Of a DNA stretch of 64,000 nucleotides, positions 46,059 to 55,879 are shown piece after piece. Numbering within the stretch: the first letter of the stretch is position 1; each line of letters begins with the position of its first letter. The stretch comes from Pseudomonadota bacterium (GTDB lineage: Bacteria > Pseudomonadota > Gammaproteobacteria > JAKAQQ01): positions 49,459 through 113,458 of the forward strand of contig JAKCBQ010000004.1 in NCBI GenBank assembly GCA_021839245.1, given 5' to 3'. The notes under the pieces are model-generated. The model did not search any database. It saw only the letters and a list, made by a program, of their open reading frames with translations, and had not been told where the DNA came from. Made by a program: the position numbers and the translations under genes.

Positions 46059-47577
46059 ACGCGGGCTCGCCCTCTTCGAGTCCCCGGGCGAGGAGATCAA
46101 GGGTGACGAACGAAGAGCGCCCCCGCGTCGCAGCGGGTGCCGGGTGATCCGTCCGGATGTGCGCCCCCCGGCTTTCGCGGCGGCGGTAGGCCGACGCGAT
46201 CATGAGAAGCACGAGCGTGGCCGCGCGGCTCGCGACGCTCTTCGGGCCGAGGGCATGCACGGCCTCCCAGCCGCGGCGCAACCCCACCGCGTCCCTCTCG
46301 ACCCCGAGCGTTTGACCGACGATCGGGAGCAGACGCTCGAGTTCCTCTTTCTCATCATTCACGACGGGCGCAGCGACCCGTGCGGGTGGCGGGGGACGGA
46401 TGGGATCGCGCGCGAGGTCCTCGGCCACCCGGAGTCCGAAGACGACGGCCTCGAGGAGCGAGTTGCTCGCGAGCCGGTTCGCCCCGTGGAGTCCGCTTGC
46501 GGCCACTTCCCCGACGGCCCAGAGACCGGGGACATCGCTGCGCCCCGAGTGATCGACCGCCACGCCCCCCATGTGGTAGTGCGCCGCCGGGACAACGGGC
46601 AAGAGATCGCGGCGCGGATCGAGACCGTGGCGAAGACAGGTCTCGTGGATCCAGGGGAAAAGACGCGGAAAATCTTCTCCGGGGGCGCGGCGGGCGTCAA
46701 GGAACGTCCGCCGTCCCTCGCGCCGGCAGGTCCAGATCGCGCGGGCCACGACGTCGCGTGGCTCGAGCTCTTCGCGCCCCCGCCCGGCAAGAAAACGGCG
46801 ACCCTCCTCATCGACGAGGAGGGCCCCGGCGCCGCGCACCGCCTCGCTGATGAGCGGAAGGGGCCGACCTCCGACATCGAGGGCGGTGGGGTGATACTGC
46901 ACGAACTCGAGATCGCGCAGGCGCGCGCCCAGACGGGCCGCGAGCACCAGACCGTCGCCGAGCGCCGAAGGCGGGTTCGTCGTCGCCGGGAAGAGCCCGC
47001 CGATGCCCCCGGTCGCGAGAACCACACGGCGAGCGGGGAGGAATTCCTGTGTCCCGTCGGCGCGAACGACGTGGACGCCGGCGATGCCCCCCTCGTCGCG
47101 GGCGAGCTCCACGACGCGCGTCTCCTCGTCGCAGAGAATCGACGGCGTCCGTCGCGCCCGCTCGGTCAAGGCCACGAGGATCGCCCGTCCGGTGCCGTCC
47201 CCGTGGGCGTGAACGATCCGCCGCCGACTGTGCCCGCCCTCAAGGCCGAGGGCCCAAGGGCCTGCGGGCGTGCGGTCGAAAGGGACCCCCCAGGCGGCGA
47301 GACGGGCGATGGCCTCGGGTCCCGACTCCGTCACGAGCCGAACAACCTCCTCGTCACACAACCCCGCCCCGGCCCGGAGGGTGTCCTCGGCGTGTCGCGC
47401 GGGATCATCGCCCTCACCGACCGCGGCCGCGATGCCTCCCTGTGCCCAAAGGGTCGAACCGTCGCCGCCCAGACGCCCGCGCACAACGAGGCGCACGGGA
47501 CGGGGTGCCAACGCGAGGGCGGTGACGAGGCCGGCGACACCGCCCCCGATGACGAGGGGAGGACGCTCGTCGCTCAA
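46048..47577 (-). CDS. nadB: L-aspartate oxidase
   Basis: NadB oxidises aspartate to iminoaspartate, the first step of de novo NAD synthesis. The 509-residue flavoprotein has the FAD dinucleotide motif VIGGGVAGLVTALALA, STLWAQGGIAAAVGEGDDP, HSRRRIVHAHGDGTGRAI, FVQYHPTALDVGG, HYHMGGVAVDHSGRSDVPGLWAVGEVA and ANRLASNSLLEAVVFG. The TTG start at 47577 is in a TTGA overlap with the nadA stop. Unusually the operon does not continue with nadC but with membrane and glycan genes. Confidence 0.95.
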   Translation of the reverse strand: MSDERPPLVIGGGVAGLVTALALAPRPVRLVVRGRLGGDGSTLWAQGGIAAAVGEGDDPARHAEDTLRAGAGLCDEEVVRLVTESGPEAIARLAAWGVPFDRTPAGPWALGLEGGHSRRRIVHAHGDGTGRAILVALTERARRTPSILCDEETRVVELARDEGGIAGVHVVRADGTQEFLPARRVVLATGGIGGLFPATTNPPSALGDGLVLAARLGARLRDLEFVQYHPTALDVGGRPLPLISEAVRGAGALLVDEEGRRFLAGRGREELEPRDVVARAIWTCRREGRRTFLDARRAPGEDFPRLFPWIHETCLRHGLDPRRDLLPVVPAAHYHMGGVAVDHSGRSDVPGLWAVGEVAASGLHGANRLASNSLLEAVVFGLRVAEDLARDPIRPPPPARVAAPVVNDEKEELERLLPIVGQTLGVERDAVGLRRGWEAVHALGPKSVASRAATLVLLMIASAYRRRESRGAHIRTDHPAPAATRGRSSFVTLDLLARGLEEGEPACVA

Positions 47578-48560
47578 AGGACCAGCATGCGCTCGATGGC
47601 CCGACGGGCACGACGCGCCACCTCCTCCGGGACGTCGACCGCGGGTCCCAGAGTCTCGAGCGCGCGGCGGATACTCCCGAGGGTGTTCATCTTCATATAG
47701 GGGCACAGGTTGCACGGCCGGACGAAATGCACCTCGGGGTGCTCGAGGGCCACGTTGTCGCTCATGGAGCACTCGGTGAGAAGGATCGCCGTCCGCGGGT
47801 GTCGATGCGCGACGTATTCCGACATGGCACTCGTCGAACCACTGAAATCCGCTTCGGCCACCACCTCCGGAGGACATTCCGGGTGGGCGAGGATGCGGGC
47901 GTCGGGATGTTCGACACGAAGAGACCGCACGTCCTCGGCGCGGAAGCGTTCGTGCACGACGCAGCGTCCGGGCCAGACGATGATCTCGACCGTCGTCTCT
48001 CGGGCCACGTTCGCAGCCAAGTAGCGGTCCGGAATCAGGATCGCGCGCGGAACGCCGAGGGACTCGACGACGCGGCGGGCGTTGGCCGACGTGCAACAGA
48101 CGTCCGACTCGGCCTTGACCTCGGCCGACGTATTGACGTAGGTGACGACAGGGACACCGGGATGCTGGCGGCGGAGCGCGCGCACATCCTCGGCGGTGAT
48201 CGACTCGGAGAGCGAACAGCCGGCCCCGCGGTCGGGAATGAGCACCGTCCGCTCAGGGTTGAGGATCTTGACTGTCTCGGCCATGAAGTAGACACCGGCC
48301 ATGACGATGACCGGGGCGTCGAGACTCTGGGCGGCACGCGCCAAGGCGAGACTGTCGCCGGTCACGTCGGCCACCCCGAAATAGATCTCGGGGCTCATGT
48401 AGTTGTGGGCCAGAACGACCGCCCGGCGCTCCCGTTTGAGGGCCCGGATCGCGGCCATGTCGTCCGCGAGCGCGGCCCATTCGACCGGGGGGATGATGCT
48501 TTGCAGTCGTTCGCCGAGGATGTCCGCCGCCTCGGCGACGGAGGAGATAGGCGTCGCCAT
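47574..48560 (-). CDS. nadA: Quinolinate synthase
   Basis: NadA is a 4Fe-4S enzyme that condenses iminoaspartate with dihydroxyacetone phosphate to quinolinate. The 328-residue product has VVLAHNYMSPEIYFGVADVTGDSLALA, GVYFMAETVKILNP, and the three cluster Cys regions SDVCCTSAN, HPECPPEV and CNLCPYMKMN. The ATG at 48560 is chosen by homology. It leads a seven-gene minus-strand operon and is divergent from the trp operon, with about 250 nt between the nadA start and the trp promoter. No NadR/NrtR-type operator was recognised. Confidence 0.95.
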   Translation of the reverse strand: MATPISSVAEAADILGERLQSIIPPVEWAALADDMAAIRALKRERRAVVLAHNYMSPEIYFGVADVTGDSLALARAAQSLDAPVIVMAGVYFMAETVKILNPERTVLIPDRGAGCSLSESITAEDVRALRRQHPGVPVVTYVNTSAEVKAESDVCCTSANARRVVESLGVPRAILIPDRYLAANVARETTVEIIVWPGRCVVHERFRAEDVRSLRVEHPDARILAHPECPPEVVAEADFSGSTSAMSEYVAHRHPRTAILLTECSMSDNVALEHPEVHFVRPCNLCPYMKMNTLGSIRRALETLGPAVDVPEEVARRARRAIERMLVL

Positions 48561-48791
48561 ACGTGCTCTACGGGCGCTCGAGACCCGCGCTCGCGATCGG
48601 CCATCGGTTCGAAGATGATACCACGCTCTCCTCGATGGGCTGGCTTGTTCCGCAGCGCCGAAGAACGAAAACGGCTCCCCCGATCGCTCCCCAAAGCCGG
48701 TCGCGGGAACGGAGGCCCGGAAGATCTTTTGCATGCGGATCCGGCCCGGCGCCGGGACGGCGTTCGTCAGCACGGGGCGAGCGTTGGGCGC

Positions 48792-48815
48792 TGAAGAGGC
48801 GGTTGAAGAGGCGGT
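48792..48815 (+). repeat. Tandem 12-nt direct repeat abutting the trp promoter -35
   Basis: TGAAGAGGCGGT occurs twice without a gap, and the last base of the second copy is the first base of the -35 hexamer TTGACA. Repeats at this position could be activator or repressor sites, or could result from slippage. They do not resemble the E. coli TrpR operator. Confidence 0.5.
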
Positions 48816-48843
48816 TGACAAGACAAGCCCGATGCCGTAGAGT
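48815..48843 (+). promoter_or_regulatory. Sigma-70 promoter of the trp operon
   Basis: TTGACA (48815-48820), a 17-nt spacer and TAGAGT (48838-48843) form a near-consensus promoter. Transcription should begin about 6-8 nt after the -10, that is at about 48849-48851, right at the start codon of the leader peptide. The message would then have almost no 5' untranslated region. Confidence 0.75.
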
Positions 48844-48850
48844 GGTGCGC

Positions 48851-48964
48851 ATGACGACTTCCACCCCCCTCTCCGCAGACCTCACGCGCCCCCACGTCGC
48901 ATCGCCCCGCGCGGCGACGACGGTGGGTTCGTGGTGGTGGTGCGTGCACGGCGGGCCCCGGTAG
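48851..48964 (+). CDS. trpL: trp operon leader peptide
   Basis: A 37-codon reading frame starts with ATG and ends with TAG. Codons 28-30 are three consecutive TGG (Trp), in the context SWWWCVHGGPR. The frame lies between the promoter and an intrinsic terminator, as in attenuated trp operons: ribosome stalling at the Trp codons during Trp shortage would favour readthrough. No ribosome-binding site can exist if transcription starts at the ATG, so translation may be leaderless. It is longer than the 14-residue E. coli TrpL. The triple Trp codon, position and hairpins together make this a confident call. Confidence 0.88.
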   Translation: MTTSTPLSADLTRPHVASPRAATTVGSWWWCVHGGPR

Positions 48965-49024
48965 CGTCGTCCCCACAGATTCACGCACCGCACGGCCCGC
49001 TTCACGCGGGCTTTTTTGTTTTTT
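48939..49024 (+). terminator. trp attenuator: alternative hairpins and intrinsic terminator
   Basis: The terminator stem is GCCCGC (48995-49000) with GCGGGC (49006-49011), followed by TTTTTTGTTTTTT. A competing antiterminator can pair GCGGGCC (48951-48957) with GGCCCGC (48994-49000). A third pairing, GGTGCGTG (48939-48946) with CACGCACC (48982-48989), would block the antiterminator when the RNA is untranslated. A ribosome stalled on the Trp codons leaves 48951-48957 free, which favours readthrough; one at the stop codon covers it, which favours termination. All pairings are read from the sequence; the regulation is inferred. Confidence 0.85.
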
Positions 49025-49075
49025 GCGCCGACGTCCCCGCCGAGAGAGCCGGGGCCCGGCCGAGGAGAAGAGACG

Positions 49076-50086
49076 ATGTACGTCGTTTTGAAACCGCGGA
49101 TTGAAGCGGCCCTCCGCGAAAGCTTCCTCCGCGAAGCGAGCGAACGAGGGCTCACCGCCATCCCCCTGCCCGGCCTCGAAGGCCGGGCCCTCGCCCTGAT
49201 CGGCCCGGCGGCCGCGGCCGAAGCCTTGGCCGCCCACGCCGCCGTCGAGGAAACGGTGGCGGACGAACGGCCGTACAAGAAGGTGGCCCGGGGCCTCCAC
49301 CCGCACGACACCCTCGTCGCTCTGGGCGGGCACACCTTGGGCGGTGAGGACGTCCTCGTCGTCGCCGGCCCCTGTGCGGTCGAAACGCCCGAGCAGATGC
49401 GCTCCGTCGCCGCCGCGGTGCGCGCCGGCGGGGCCCACGGTCTTCGGGGCGGGGCGTTCAAGCCGCGCACGAGCCCCTACAGTTTCCAGGGGCACGGGGT
49501 CGAGGGCGTGCGTCTTCTGGCCGACGTGGCCCGCGCCGAGGGGCTTCCGGTCGTGACCGAGATTCTCGATCCGCGCGATCTTGACGCGATGTTGCCCCAC
49601 GTGGACGTCTTGCAGATCGGCGCGCGCAACATGCAGAACTTCACACTCCTCAAAGCGGTGGGTGGACAACCCAAGCCGGTGCTGCTCAAACGCGGACTCT
49701 CCGCCACTCTCGAGGAATTCCTTCTCGCCGCCGAATACGTCGTCGACGCCGGCAACGAACACATCATCCTGTGCGAACGGGGCATTCGCACGTTCGAGAC
49801 GGCCACGCGCAACACCCTCGACCTCAATGCCGTCCCCTGGCTCAAACAGCGGAGCCACCTCCCGGTGGTCGTCGATCCCTCGCACGCGACGGGACTGCGC
49901 GAACTCGTCGCCCCGATGAGCAAGGCCGCCCTCGCGGCCGGCGCGGACGGACTTCTCATCGAGGTCCATCCCGATCCCTCGCGGGCCTGGTCCGACGGTC
50001 GGCAGTCGCTCGATGCGCCCTCCTTCGCCCGTCTGATGAACGAGCTTCGCTCCCTCGCCACCGCCCTTGGACGTCGTCTGCCGTGA
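49076..50086 (+). CDS. aroF: 3-deoxy-7-phosphoheptulonate (DAHP) synthase, type I-beta
   Basis: DAHP synthase catalyses the first shikimate-pathway step. The 336-residue product has an N-terminal ferredoxin-like regulatory domain (residues 1-70: [14 protein letters not shown] to RPYKKVA) and a KDOPS-like catalytic barrel with [55 protein letters not shown] and [10 protein letters not shown]. This is the Thermotoga/Bacillus type rather than AroFGH of E. coli. It is the first structural gene after the attenuator, so chorismate supply and Trp synthesis share one control. The trpE GTG overlaps its stop. Confidence 0.92.
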   Translation: MYVVLKPRIEAALRESFLREASERGLTAIPLPGLEGRALALIGPAAAAEALAAHAAVEETVADERPYKKVARGLHPHDTLVALGGHTLGGEDVLVVAGPCAVETPEQMRSVAAAVRAGGAHGLRGGAFKPRTSPYSFQGHGVEGVRLLADVARAEGLPVVTEILDPRDLDAMLPHVDVLQIGARNMQNFTLLKAVGGQPKPVLLKRGLSATLEEFLLAAEYVVDAGNEHIILCERGIRTFETATRNTLDLNAVPWLKQRSHLPVVVDPSHATGLRELVAPMSKAALAAGADGLLIEVHPDPSRAWSDGRQSLDAPSFARLMNELRSLATALGRRLP

Positions 50087-51660
50087 ACCGCTCCTCCCCC
50101 GTCACCGTCCTGCGCAAACGTCTCGCCCTCAATCCGGATCCCTACGCGCTGCTCCGCGCCTGGCGGGCGGCCCACCCCGAGGCCCGTGGTCTCGCTCTCT
50201 TCGAGAGCGCCGACACGAGCGGCGGGCGCCCGACCAAAAGCTTGCTCTACACCGGGGCCGCGCTCCGCCTCGAGGCCCGCGAACGTACGCTTCGGGCCTC
50301 CGCCTGCGGCCGCGGCGGATGTTTCGCCCTCGCGCATCTCGAAGCCCGTCTCGGTCCCGTGCCCCACGAGCGGACGGGCGACGTCCTCACCCTGACCGCG
50401 CCCACCCCGCCCGCCACGGAAGACGAAGAGACCCGCCTGCGCGCCCCCGGGCTGTTCGACCCCCTGCGGGCGATCCTCGCCGACTGGGAACCCGAGAGCG
50501 AACGCGGGTCGATCCACCTCTACGGGCTCTTTGCTTACGATCTCATCGACGCCTTCGAATCCCTTCCGCCCCGGGCGGCGGAGGGACCCGAGACGGCCGA
50601 CCTCGTCCTCCACCTTGCCAACAGCTTCGTCCTCGTCGATCACACGCACGGGACGGCAACCGTGCACACGCTCCTCTTCGGTCCCGCGGACGAGGAAGAG
50701 AGTCTCGAGGCGCGCCGCCTCGTCCAGGAGCTCGCGACCCTCCTCGAACGGAGCCCGCCGCGCGTGGAGACTCCTCCCCCGCCTCCGGCGCGCGGCCGTG
50801 CGGCGGACGGACGCGCCGTGCTCGACGACGCGGCATTCGCCGCCCTCGTCGCGCGTCTCAAGGAGCACGTGCGTGCCGGCGACGTCTTTCAGATCGTCCC
50901 CTCGCGCGCCTTCGTGACGCCCGCGCCCGAACCGCTCGCGGCTTATCGGGCGCTGCGCGCGCGCAACCCGAGTCCGTACATGTTTTACGTCGATCTTCCC
51001 GAGAGCGTCCTCTTCGGCGCCTCGCCCGAGAGCGCCCTCACCGTCGAAGGACGCACGGGCCGGGTGGCGATCACCCCGATCGCGGGCACCCGCCCGCGCG
51101 GGCGCCGCCCCGACGGGACGACGGACAACGAACTCGACACGCGGCTCGAACTCGAGCTCCGCTTGAGCACGAAAGAGCTGGCCGAACACAACATGCTCGT
51201 CGATCTCGCGCGCAACGACGTCGCGCGCGTCTCCGCCCCCGGCACACGACGGGTGACCGATCTTCATCGGGTCGAGCGCTACGCCCACGTCATGCACCTC
51301 GTCTCGCGCGTCGAGGGTCGCCTCGCCCCCGGTCTCGACGCGCTCCACGCCGCCCAAGCCTCGTTCCACATGGGCACGCTCACCGGAGCCCCAAAACTCA
51401 AGGCGATGGAGCTCCTCCGCCGCTGCGAACCCACCCGGCGCGGTCCGTACGGAGGAGCGGTAGGCTACCTCACCGCGGCGGGCGACATGGACACCGCCAT
51501 CGTGATCCGCTCGGCGCTCGTCGCCCGCGGTCTCGCCACCGTGCAGGCCGGCGCCGGCGTCGTCGCCGATTCGGACCCGCAACTCGAGGCCGAGGAAACG
51601 CGCCACAAGGCGCGTGCGGTTCTCGAAGCCCTCGCCGCCCCCGCCGGAGACGCCCCGTGA
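50083..51660 (+). CDS. trpE: Anthranilate synthase component I
   Basis: TrpE makes anthranilate from chorismate with ammonia supplied by TrpG. The 525-residue protein has the N-terminal feedback motif region ([11 protein letters not shown], corresponding to LLES in E. coli) and the chorismate-binding core: [77 protein letters not shown] and [28 protein letters not shown]. Trp feedback inhibition is therefore likely. It is coupled to aroF and trpG by GTGA overlaps. Confidence 0.95.
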   Translation: MNRSSPVTVLRKRLALNPDPYALLRAWRAAHPEARGLALFESADTSGGRPTKSLLYTGAALRLEARERTLRASACGRGGCFALAHLEARLGPVPHERTGDVLTLTAPTPPATEDEETRLRAPGLFDPLRAILADWEPESERGSIHLYGLFAYDLIDAFESLPPRAAEGPETADLVLHLANSFVLVDHTHGTATVHTLLFGPADEEESLEARRLVQELATLLERSPPRVETPPPPPARGRAADGRAVLDDAAFAALVARLKEHVRAGDVFQIVPSRAFVTPAPEPLAAYRALRARNPSPYMFYVDLPESVLFGASPESALTVEGRTGRVAITPIAGTRPRGRRPDGTTDNELDTRLELELRLSTKELAEHNMLVDLARNDVARVSAPGTRRVTDLHRVERYAHVMHLVSRVEGRLAPGLDALHAAQASFHMGTLTGAPKLKAMELLRRCEPTRRGPYGGAVGYLTAAGDMDTAIVIRSALVARGLATVQAGAGVVADSDPQLEAEETRHKARAVLEALAAPAGDAP

Positions 51661-52274
51661 CCGCAATCGCCCACGTGCTCCTTCTCGACAACCACGACTC
51701 CTTCACCTACAACCTGCGGGAGGCGTTCCGCGCCGAGGGGGCCACCGTCGAGGTCTGGCGCAACGACGCCCCCCTCGAGCGTATCGAGGAACGCCTCGCC
51801 GCCCGGGAGCTCACGCTCCTCGCGCTCTCGCCCGGCCCGGGGCATCCGGACGAGGCGGGCGTGATGCCCGAACTTCTGCGTCGGTACGCGGGCCGCCTGC
51901 CCGTCCTCGGGATCTGCCTCGGGCACCAGGCGATGGCCTCAACCCTCGGGGGGGCGGTCGGCGGCGCGCCGTGCCTCGTCCACGGTCGCGCCACGGCGGT
52001 CGTGCACCACGACCATCCACTCTTCGCCGGAGTCTCCTCCCCGTTCGCGGCCGGACGCTATCACTCGCTCGCCGTCACCGCTGTCCCTCCGGGCTTCACG
52101 GTGCTCGCCCGCACGGAGGGCGACGGTGAAGACCTGCCGATGGCCATGCTCGATGACCGACGCGGGCTTCTCGGATTCCAGTTTCACCCCGAATCGGTCC
52201 TCACGACCGCGGGGCCCACGCTTCTCGCCCGAGCGCTCGCCTGGGCGCGCGCGCGGCGGGAGGGGACGCGGTGA
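51657..52274 (+). CDS. trpG: Anthranilate synthase component II (glutamine amidotransferase)
   Basis: TrpG is the class I glutamine amidotransferase that feeds ammonia to TrpE. The 205-residue product has LLLDNHDSFTYNL, LSPGPGHPDEAGVMPELL, the catalytic Cys in LGICLGHQAMA, and the His/Glu pair in GFQFHPESVLT. It is a free-standing TrpG, not fused to TrpD. It may also serve PabB, as in organisms with one amidotransferase. GTGA overlaps join it to trpE and trpD. Confidence 0.95.
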   Translation: MTAIAHVLLLDNHDSFTYNLREAFRAEGATVEVWRNDAPLERIEERLAARELTLLALSPGPGHPDEAGVMPELLRRYAGRLPVLGICLGHQAMASTLGGAVGGAPCLVHGRATAVVHHDHPLFAGVSSPFAAGRYHSLAVTAVPPGFTVLARTEGDGEDLPMAMLDDRRGLLGFQFHPESVLTTAGPTLLARALAWARARREGTR

Positions 52275-53287
52275 ACCCCGCCCCGCTCCTCGAGCGTCTC
52301 TTGTGCGGGGAGAATCTCACCCCGTCCGATGTCGATCTTCTCATCGCCGGCCTCGTCGAGGGGAGCCTCGCGCCGGAGGCCCTCTCCGCTATCCTCATCG
52401 CCTGGCGGGCCAAGGGCGAGACGGCCGTCGAGATCGCCGCGGCGGCCGCGGCGATCCGCCGCCACGCGCGCGCTTTCCCTCCTCCCGGAGGACTCTTCGC
52501 CGACTGTTGCGGGACGGGCGGCGACGGCGCACGCACCTACAACGTCTCGACCGCCGTGGCCTTCGTCGCGGCCGGCGCGGGCCTCCCGATCGTCAAGCAC
52601 GGCAATCGTGCGGTCTCGTCCTCGTCGGGCTCGGCCGACGTCTGCCGCAGCCTCGGAGTGCCCACCGAACTCGCCCCGGAGGAGGGCGCGAAACTTCTCG
52701 CGGCGAGCGGCTTCGTGTTTCTTCTCGCTCCCCTCTACCACCCGGGGACGGCGCGCGCCATGCCGGTACGCCGCGCGCTCGGTGTGCGCACCGTCTTCAA
52801 CATCCTCGGACCACTCACCAATCCCGCCGCGCCACCCGTCCAACTCGTCGGGGTGGACGATCCCGGCCGCATCCGCCCGCTGGCCGAGGCTTTGGCCCAT
52901 CTCGGCGTCCGCCACGCCCTCGTGGTGCACGGCGGGGGACTCGACGAGCTGGCGCTCCACGCCCCGAGCCGCGTCGTGCGCCTTCACGAGGGTGTGATCG
53001 ACGAGGGCATCCTCACCCCCGAAGAGGCCGGACTCGACCCCCACCCCCGCGAGGCGCTCGCCGGAGGGGACCCGGAGACGAACGCCCGGGCGCTCCAAGC
53101 GGTGCTCGCCGGAGAAGGCCCCCCCGCCTACCGCGACGCCGTCCTCCTCAACACCGGGGCTCTCCTCTGGACGGCGGGGCTGGCTCCGGACCTCGTTTCG
53201 GGCGTCGCGACCGCCCGTGAGTCCCTCGTTTCCGGGGCCGCTCTCCGCGTCCTCGCCCGCCAAAGGGCGTACGCACGTGGCGCTTGA
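52271..53287 (+). CDS. trpD: Anthranilate phosphoribosyltransferase
   Basis: TrpD attaches phosphoribose to anthranilate. The 338 residues show the class IV phosphoribosyltransferase features: FADCCGTGGDGARTYNVSTAVAFVAAGAGLPIVKHGNRAVSSSSGSADV, then FVFLLAPLYHPGTARAMPVRRALGVRTVFNILGPLTNPA. The canonical DxxGTGGD reads DCCGTGGD. It starts with GTG in a GTGA overlap with trpG and its last codons overlap trpC by 11 nt. Confidence 0.95.
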   Translation: MNPAPLLERLLCGENLTPSDVDLLIAGLVEGSLAPEALSAILIAWRAKGETAVEIAAAAAAIRRHARAFPPPGGLFADCCGTGGDGARTYNVSTAVAFVAAGAGLPIVKHGNRAVSSSSGSADVCRSLGVPTELAPEEGAKLLAASGFVFLLAPLYHPGTARAMPVRRALGVRTVFNILGPLTNPAAPPVQLVGVDDPGRIRPLAEALAHLGVRHALVVHGGGLDELALHAPSRVVRLHEGVIDEGILTPEEAGLDPHPREALAGGDPETNARALQAVLAGEGPPAYRDAVLLNTGALLWTAGLAPDLVSGVATARESLVSGAALRVLARQRAYARGA

Positions 53288-54677
53288 GGCCATCGTCGCC
53301 CACAAGCGGGAGCTCGTGCGCCGGCGGCGGGCCGAGACGCCCGAAGCGGCGCTCGCCGTCCGTGCCGCCCCCACCACGCGCAGCCTGCGCGCGGCTCTCT
53401 CCGCTCCGGGTCCACGCTTCATCTTCGAATGCAAGCGGGCCTCGCCCTCGGCGGGCGTGCTGCGCGCCCGTTACGACCCCGTGGCCCTCGCCCGCGCGCT
53501 CGCCCCTTACGCCGACGCTCTCTCGATCCTGACCGAAGAGCGCTTTTTCGGCGGGTCGCTCGCCGATCTCCTCGCCGTCCGCGCGGCGGTCGACCGACCG
53601 CTTCTGCGCAAGGACATCCTGGTCGATCCCTACGAGGTCCTCGAGGCGCGGGTCTACGGAGCGGACGCCGTGCTCCTCATGCTCTCGGTGCTCGACGACG
53701 CGACCTACGAGGCCTGCCGCCTGATCGCCCGCCGTTACGGGATGGACGTGCTCACGGAGGTCCACGACCGCCGCGAACTTGCGCGCGCGCGCCGCCTTCG
53801 GGCGGACCTCATCGGCGTCAACAACCGCGATCTTCGCAGCCTTCGCGTCGATCGCACCACACTCGAGCGGCTCGCGCCCGAGGTCCCGCCCGGGGCGCTC
53901 CTCGTCGCCGAATCGGGGTACACCCGCCGCGCCGAGATCCAGCACGACGCCCCCCGGGCCGACGCCTTTCTCATCGGCGGCGGTGTCATGCAGGCCCAGG
54001 ATCCCGCCCGCGCCGCCTCGGCCCTCGTCCACGGGACGGTCAAGATCTGCGGGCTCACACGCGCGGAAGACGCGCACCTCGCCCACGCCCTCGGGGCGGG
54101 CTACGGGGGCCTCAATTTCGTACCCTCCTCCCCACGCCGGATCGACCCGGGCACCGCCCATCTCCTCACCCGCACGGTGCCCTTGCCCTGGGTGGCGGTG
54201 GTGGCCGACGCCGCGGAGGACGAGATCCTCACGCTCGCTCGCACGCTCCCGCTCGCGGCCGTCCAGCTCCACGGACACGAGGACGCCGGGCGCCAACAGC
54301 GTCTGCGCGCGTCTCTCCCCGAGACCGTCGCACTCTGGCGGGCCGTCGACGCCGAAGAGGATCCCTCCGGAGCGGACCTCGATCCGGGGGCGCTCGAACT
54401 CGTCCTTCTCGACCGCCGTAGAGGCGGTGACCTCGGCGGAAGCGGCCTGAGCGTCGATCCCGCACGGGTCGCCCTCTGGCGCGCGCGTTTCCCTCGTTTC
54501 GGCCTGGCCGGCGGCCTCGATCCCGAGACCGCACCCGCCGCCTGTCGGCTGGCGCCCGCGCTCCTCGACGTCGGCTCGCGCGTCGAGAACCGCCCGGGCG
54601 TCAAGGATCCCGCACGGCTCGAGGCCCTTTTCACCGCTCTTCGTCACGCTCCCGGCAAGAGGACCTCCGCTCCATGA
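53277..54677 (+). CDS. trpCF: Bifunctional TrpC-TrpF: indole-3-glycerol phosphate synthase / phosphoribosylanthranilate isomerase
   Basis: This two-domain fusion of about 466 residues joins two successive TIM barrels. The N-terminal IGP synthase half has [47 protein letters not shown] [23 protein letters not shown] and [12 protein letters not shown]. The C-terminal isomerase half begins near residue 250 with [15 protein letters not shown] and has the [13 protein letters not shown] and [11 protein letters not shown] segments. The same fusion is known from E. coli and other gammaproteobacteria. The GTG at 53277 lies inside the trpD end and fits the family start ([12 protein letters not shown]). 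Confidence 0.95.
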   Translation: MALEAIVAHKRELVRRRRAETPEAALAVRAAPTTRSLRAALSAPGPRFIFECKRASPSAGVLRARYDPVALARALAPYADALSILTEERFFGGSLADLLAVRAAVDRPLLRKDILVDPYEVLEARVYGADAVLLMLSVLDDATYEACRLIARRYGMDVLTEVHDRRELARARRLRADLIGVNNRDLRSLRVDRTTLERLAPEVPPGALLVAESGYTRRAEIQHDAPRADAFLIGGGVMQAQDPARAASALVHGTVKICGLTRAEDAHLAHALGAGYGGLNFVPSSPRRIDPGTAHLLTRTVPLPWVAVVADAAEDEILTLARTLPLAAVQLHGHEDAGRQQRLRASLPETVALWRAVDAEEDPSGADLDPGALELVLLDRRRGGDLGGSGLSVDPARVALWRARFPRFGLAGGLDPETAPAACRLAPALLDVGSRVENRPGVKDPARLEALFTALRHAPGKRTSAP

Positions 54678-55879
54678 ACACCGCTCCCCTCATCCCCGCC
54701 TGCGGACGCTACGGCGAATTCGGCGGCCGTTACGTTCCCGAAATCCTCGTCCCGCCGCTCGTCGCCCTCGAGGAAGGATTCCTTCGCCACCGCGAGGACC
54801 CGTCCTTCCGCGCCGAACTCGACGATCTCCTGCACCGCTACGCCGGACGTCCCACACCGCTCACACGGACCCGGCGTTTTCTCTCGGGCACACGCACCGT
54901 CCTCTACCTCAAGCGCGAGGATCTCCTCCACGGCGGAGCACACAAGACGAACCAGGTCCTCGGGCAAATGCTCCTCGCCCACCGCCTCGGCAAGCGGCGG
55001 ATCATCGCCGAGACCGGCGCCGGACAACACGGGGTCGCCGTCGCCATGATCGGCGCGCTCTTCGGCAAGGAGGTGGTCGTCTACATGGGCGAAAAGGACT
55101 GCCGCCGCCAGGCGCCGAACGTCTTTCGCATGAAACTCTTCGGCGCACGCGTCGTCCCCGTGACCTCGGGGTCAGCCTCTCTCAAGGACGCGATGAACGA
55201 GGCCCTGCGCGACTGGTCCGAGAGCTACGAGGACACCCACTACCTCGTCGGGACGGTCGCCGGACCTCATCCTTTCCCGACGATCGTGCGTGATTTTCAG
55301 CGCGTCATCGGCGACGAGACCCGCGCGGAAATCCTTGAACGCGAGGGACGGCTGCCCGATCTCGTCGCCGCCTGCGTCGGTGGGGGATCGAACGCGCTCG
55401 GCATCTTCACCGCGTTCCTGGGAAACCCCACGGTCGCGCTCCTTGGGGTCGAGGCCGGGGGTGAGGGACTCGAGAGCGGTCGGCACGGCGCCACCCTCGA
55501 GCGCGGCAAGCCGGGGATTCTCCACGGCATGCGGAGTCTTCTCCTTCAGGACTCCGAAGGGCAGGTGCAGGAATCCCACTCGATCTCGGCGGGTCTCGAC
55601 TACCCCGGGGTCGGTCCCGAACACGCCCATCTCCAGGCGACGGGCCGCGCCCGCTACGTCGCGGCCGAGGACCACGAGGCCCTCGACGCCTTGGTCGCGC
55701 TCGCACGCACGGAGGGCATCCTTCCCGCCCTCGAACCCGCCCACGCGCTCGCCGCCGTCGCCCGCGAGGCCCGCGCCGAGCCCGAACGCGAGCGGCTGGT
55801 CGTCGTCAATCTTTCCGGGCGCGGGGACAAGGACCTCGCCCATGTCTCCGCTCTTCTCGAAGGGGGCGGCAGCCGATGA
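54674..55879 (+). CDS. trpB: Tryptophan synthase beta subunit
   Basis: TrpB is the PLP enzyme joining indole with serine. The 401 residues have [57 protein letters not shown] with the PLP Lys, [26 protein letters not shown] and [17 protein letters not shown]. This is the TrpB1 form that partners with TrpA, encoded next. Both junctions are ATGA overlaps. Confidence 0.97.
   Translation: MNTAPLIPACGRYGEFGGRYVPEILVPPLVALEEGFLRHREDPSFRAELDDLLHRYAGRPTPLTRTRRFLSGTRTVLYLKREDLLHGGAHKTNQVLGQMLLAHRLGKRRIIAETGAGQHGVAVAMIGALFGKEVVVYMGEKDCRRQAPNVFRMKLFGARVVPVTSGSASLKDAMNEALRDWSESYEDTHYLVGTVAGPHPFPTIVRDFQRVIGDETRAEILEREGRLPDLVAACVGGGSNALGIFTAFLGNPTVALLGVEAGGEGLESGRHGATLERGKPGILHGMRSLLLQDSEGQVQESHSISAGLDYPGVGPEHAHLQATGRARYVAAEDHEALDALVALARTEGILPALEPAHALAAVAREARAEPERERLVVVNLSGRGDKDLAHVSALLEGGGSR

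Noticed and set aside
48792..48850. TrpR operator overlapping the trp promoter
   Set aside because: The sequence holds direct repeats, not the palindromic CTAG-type TrpR site, so repression by TrpR is not supported.
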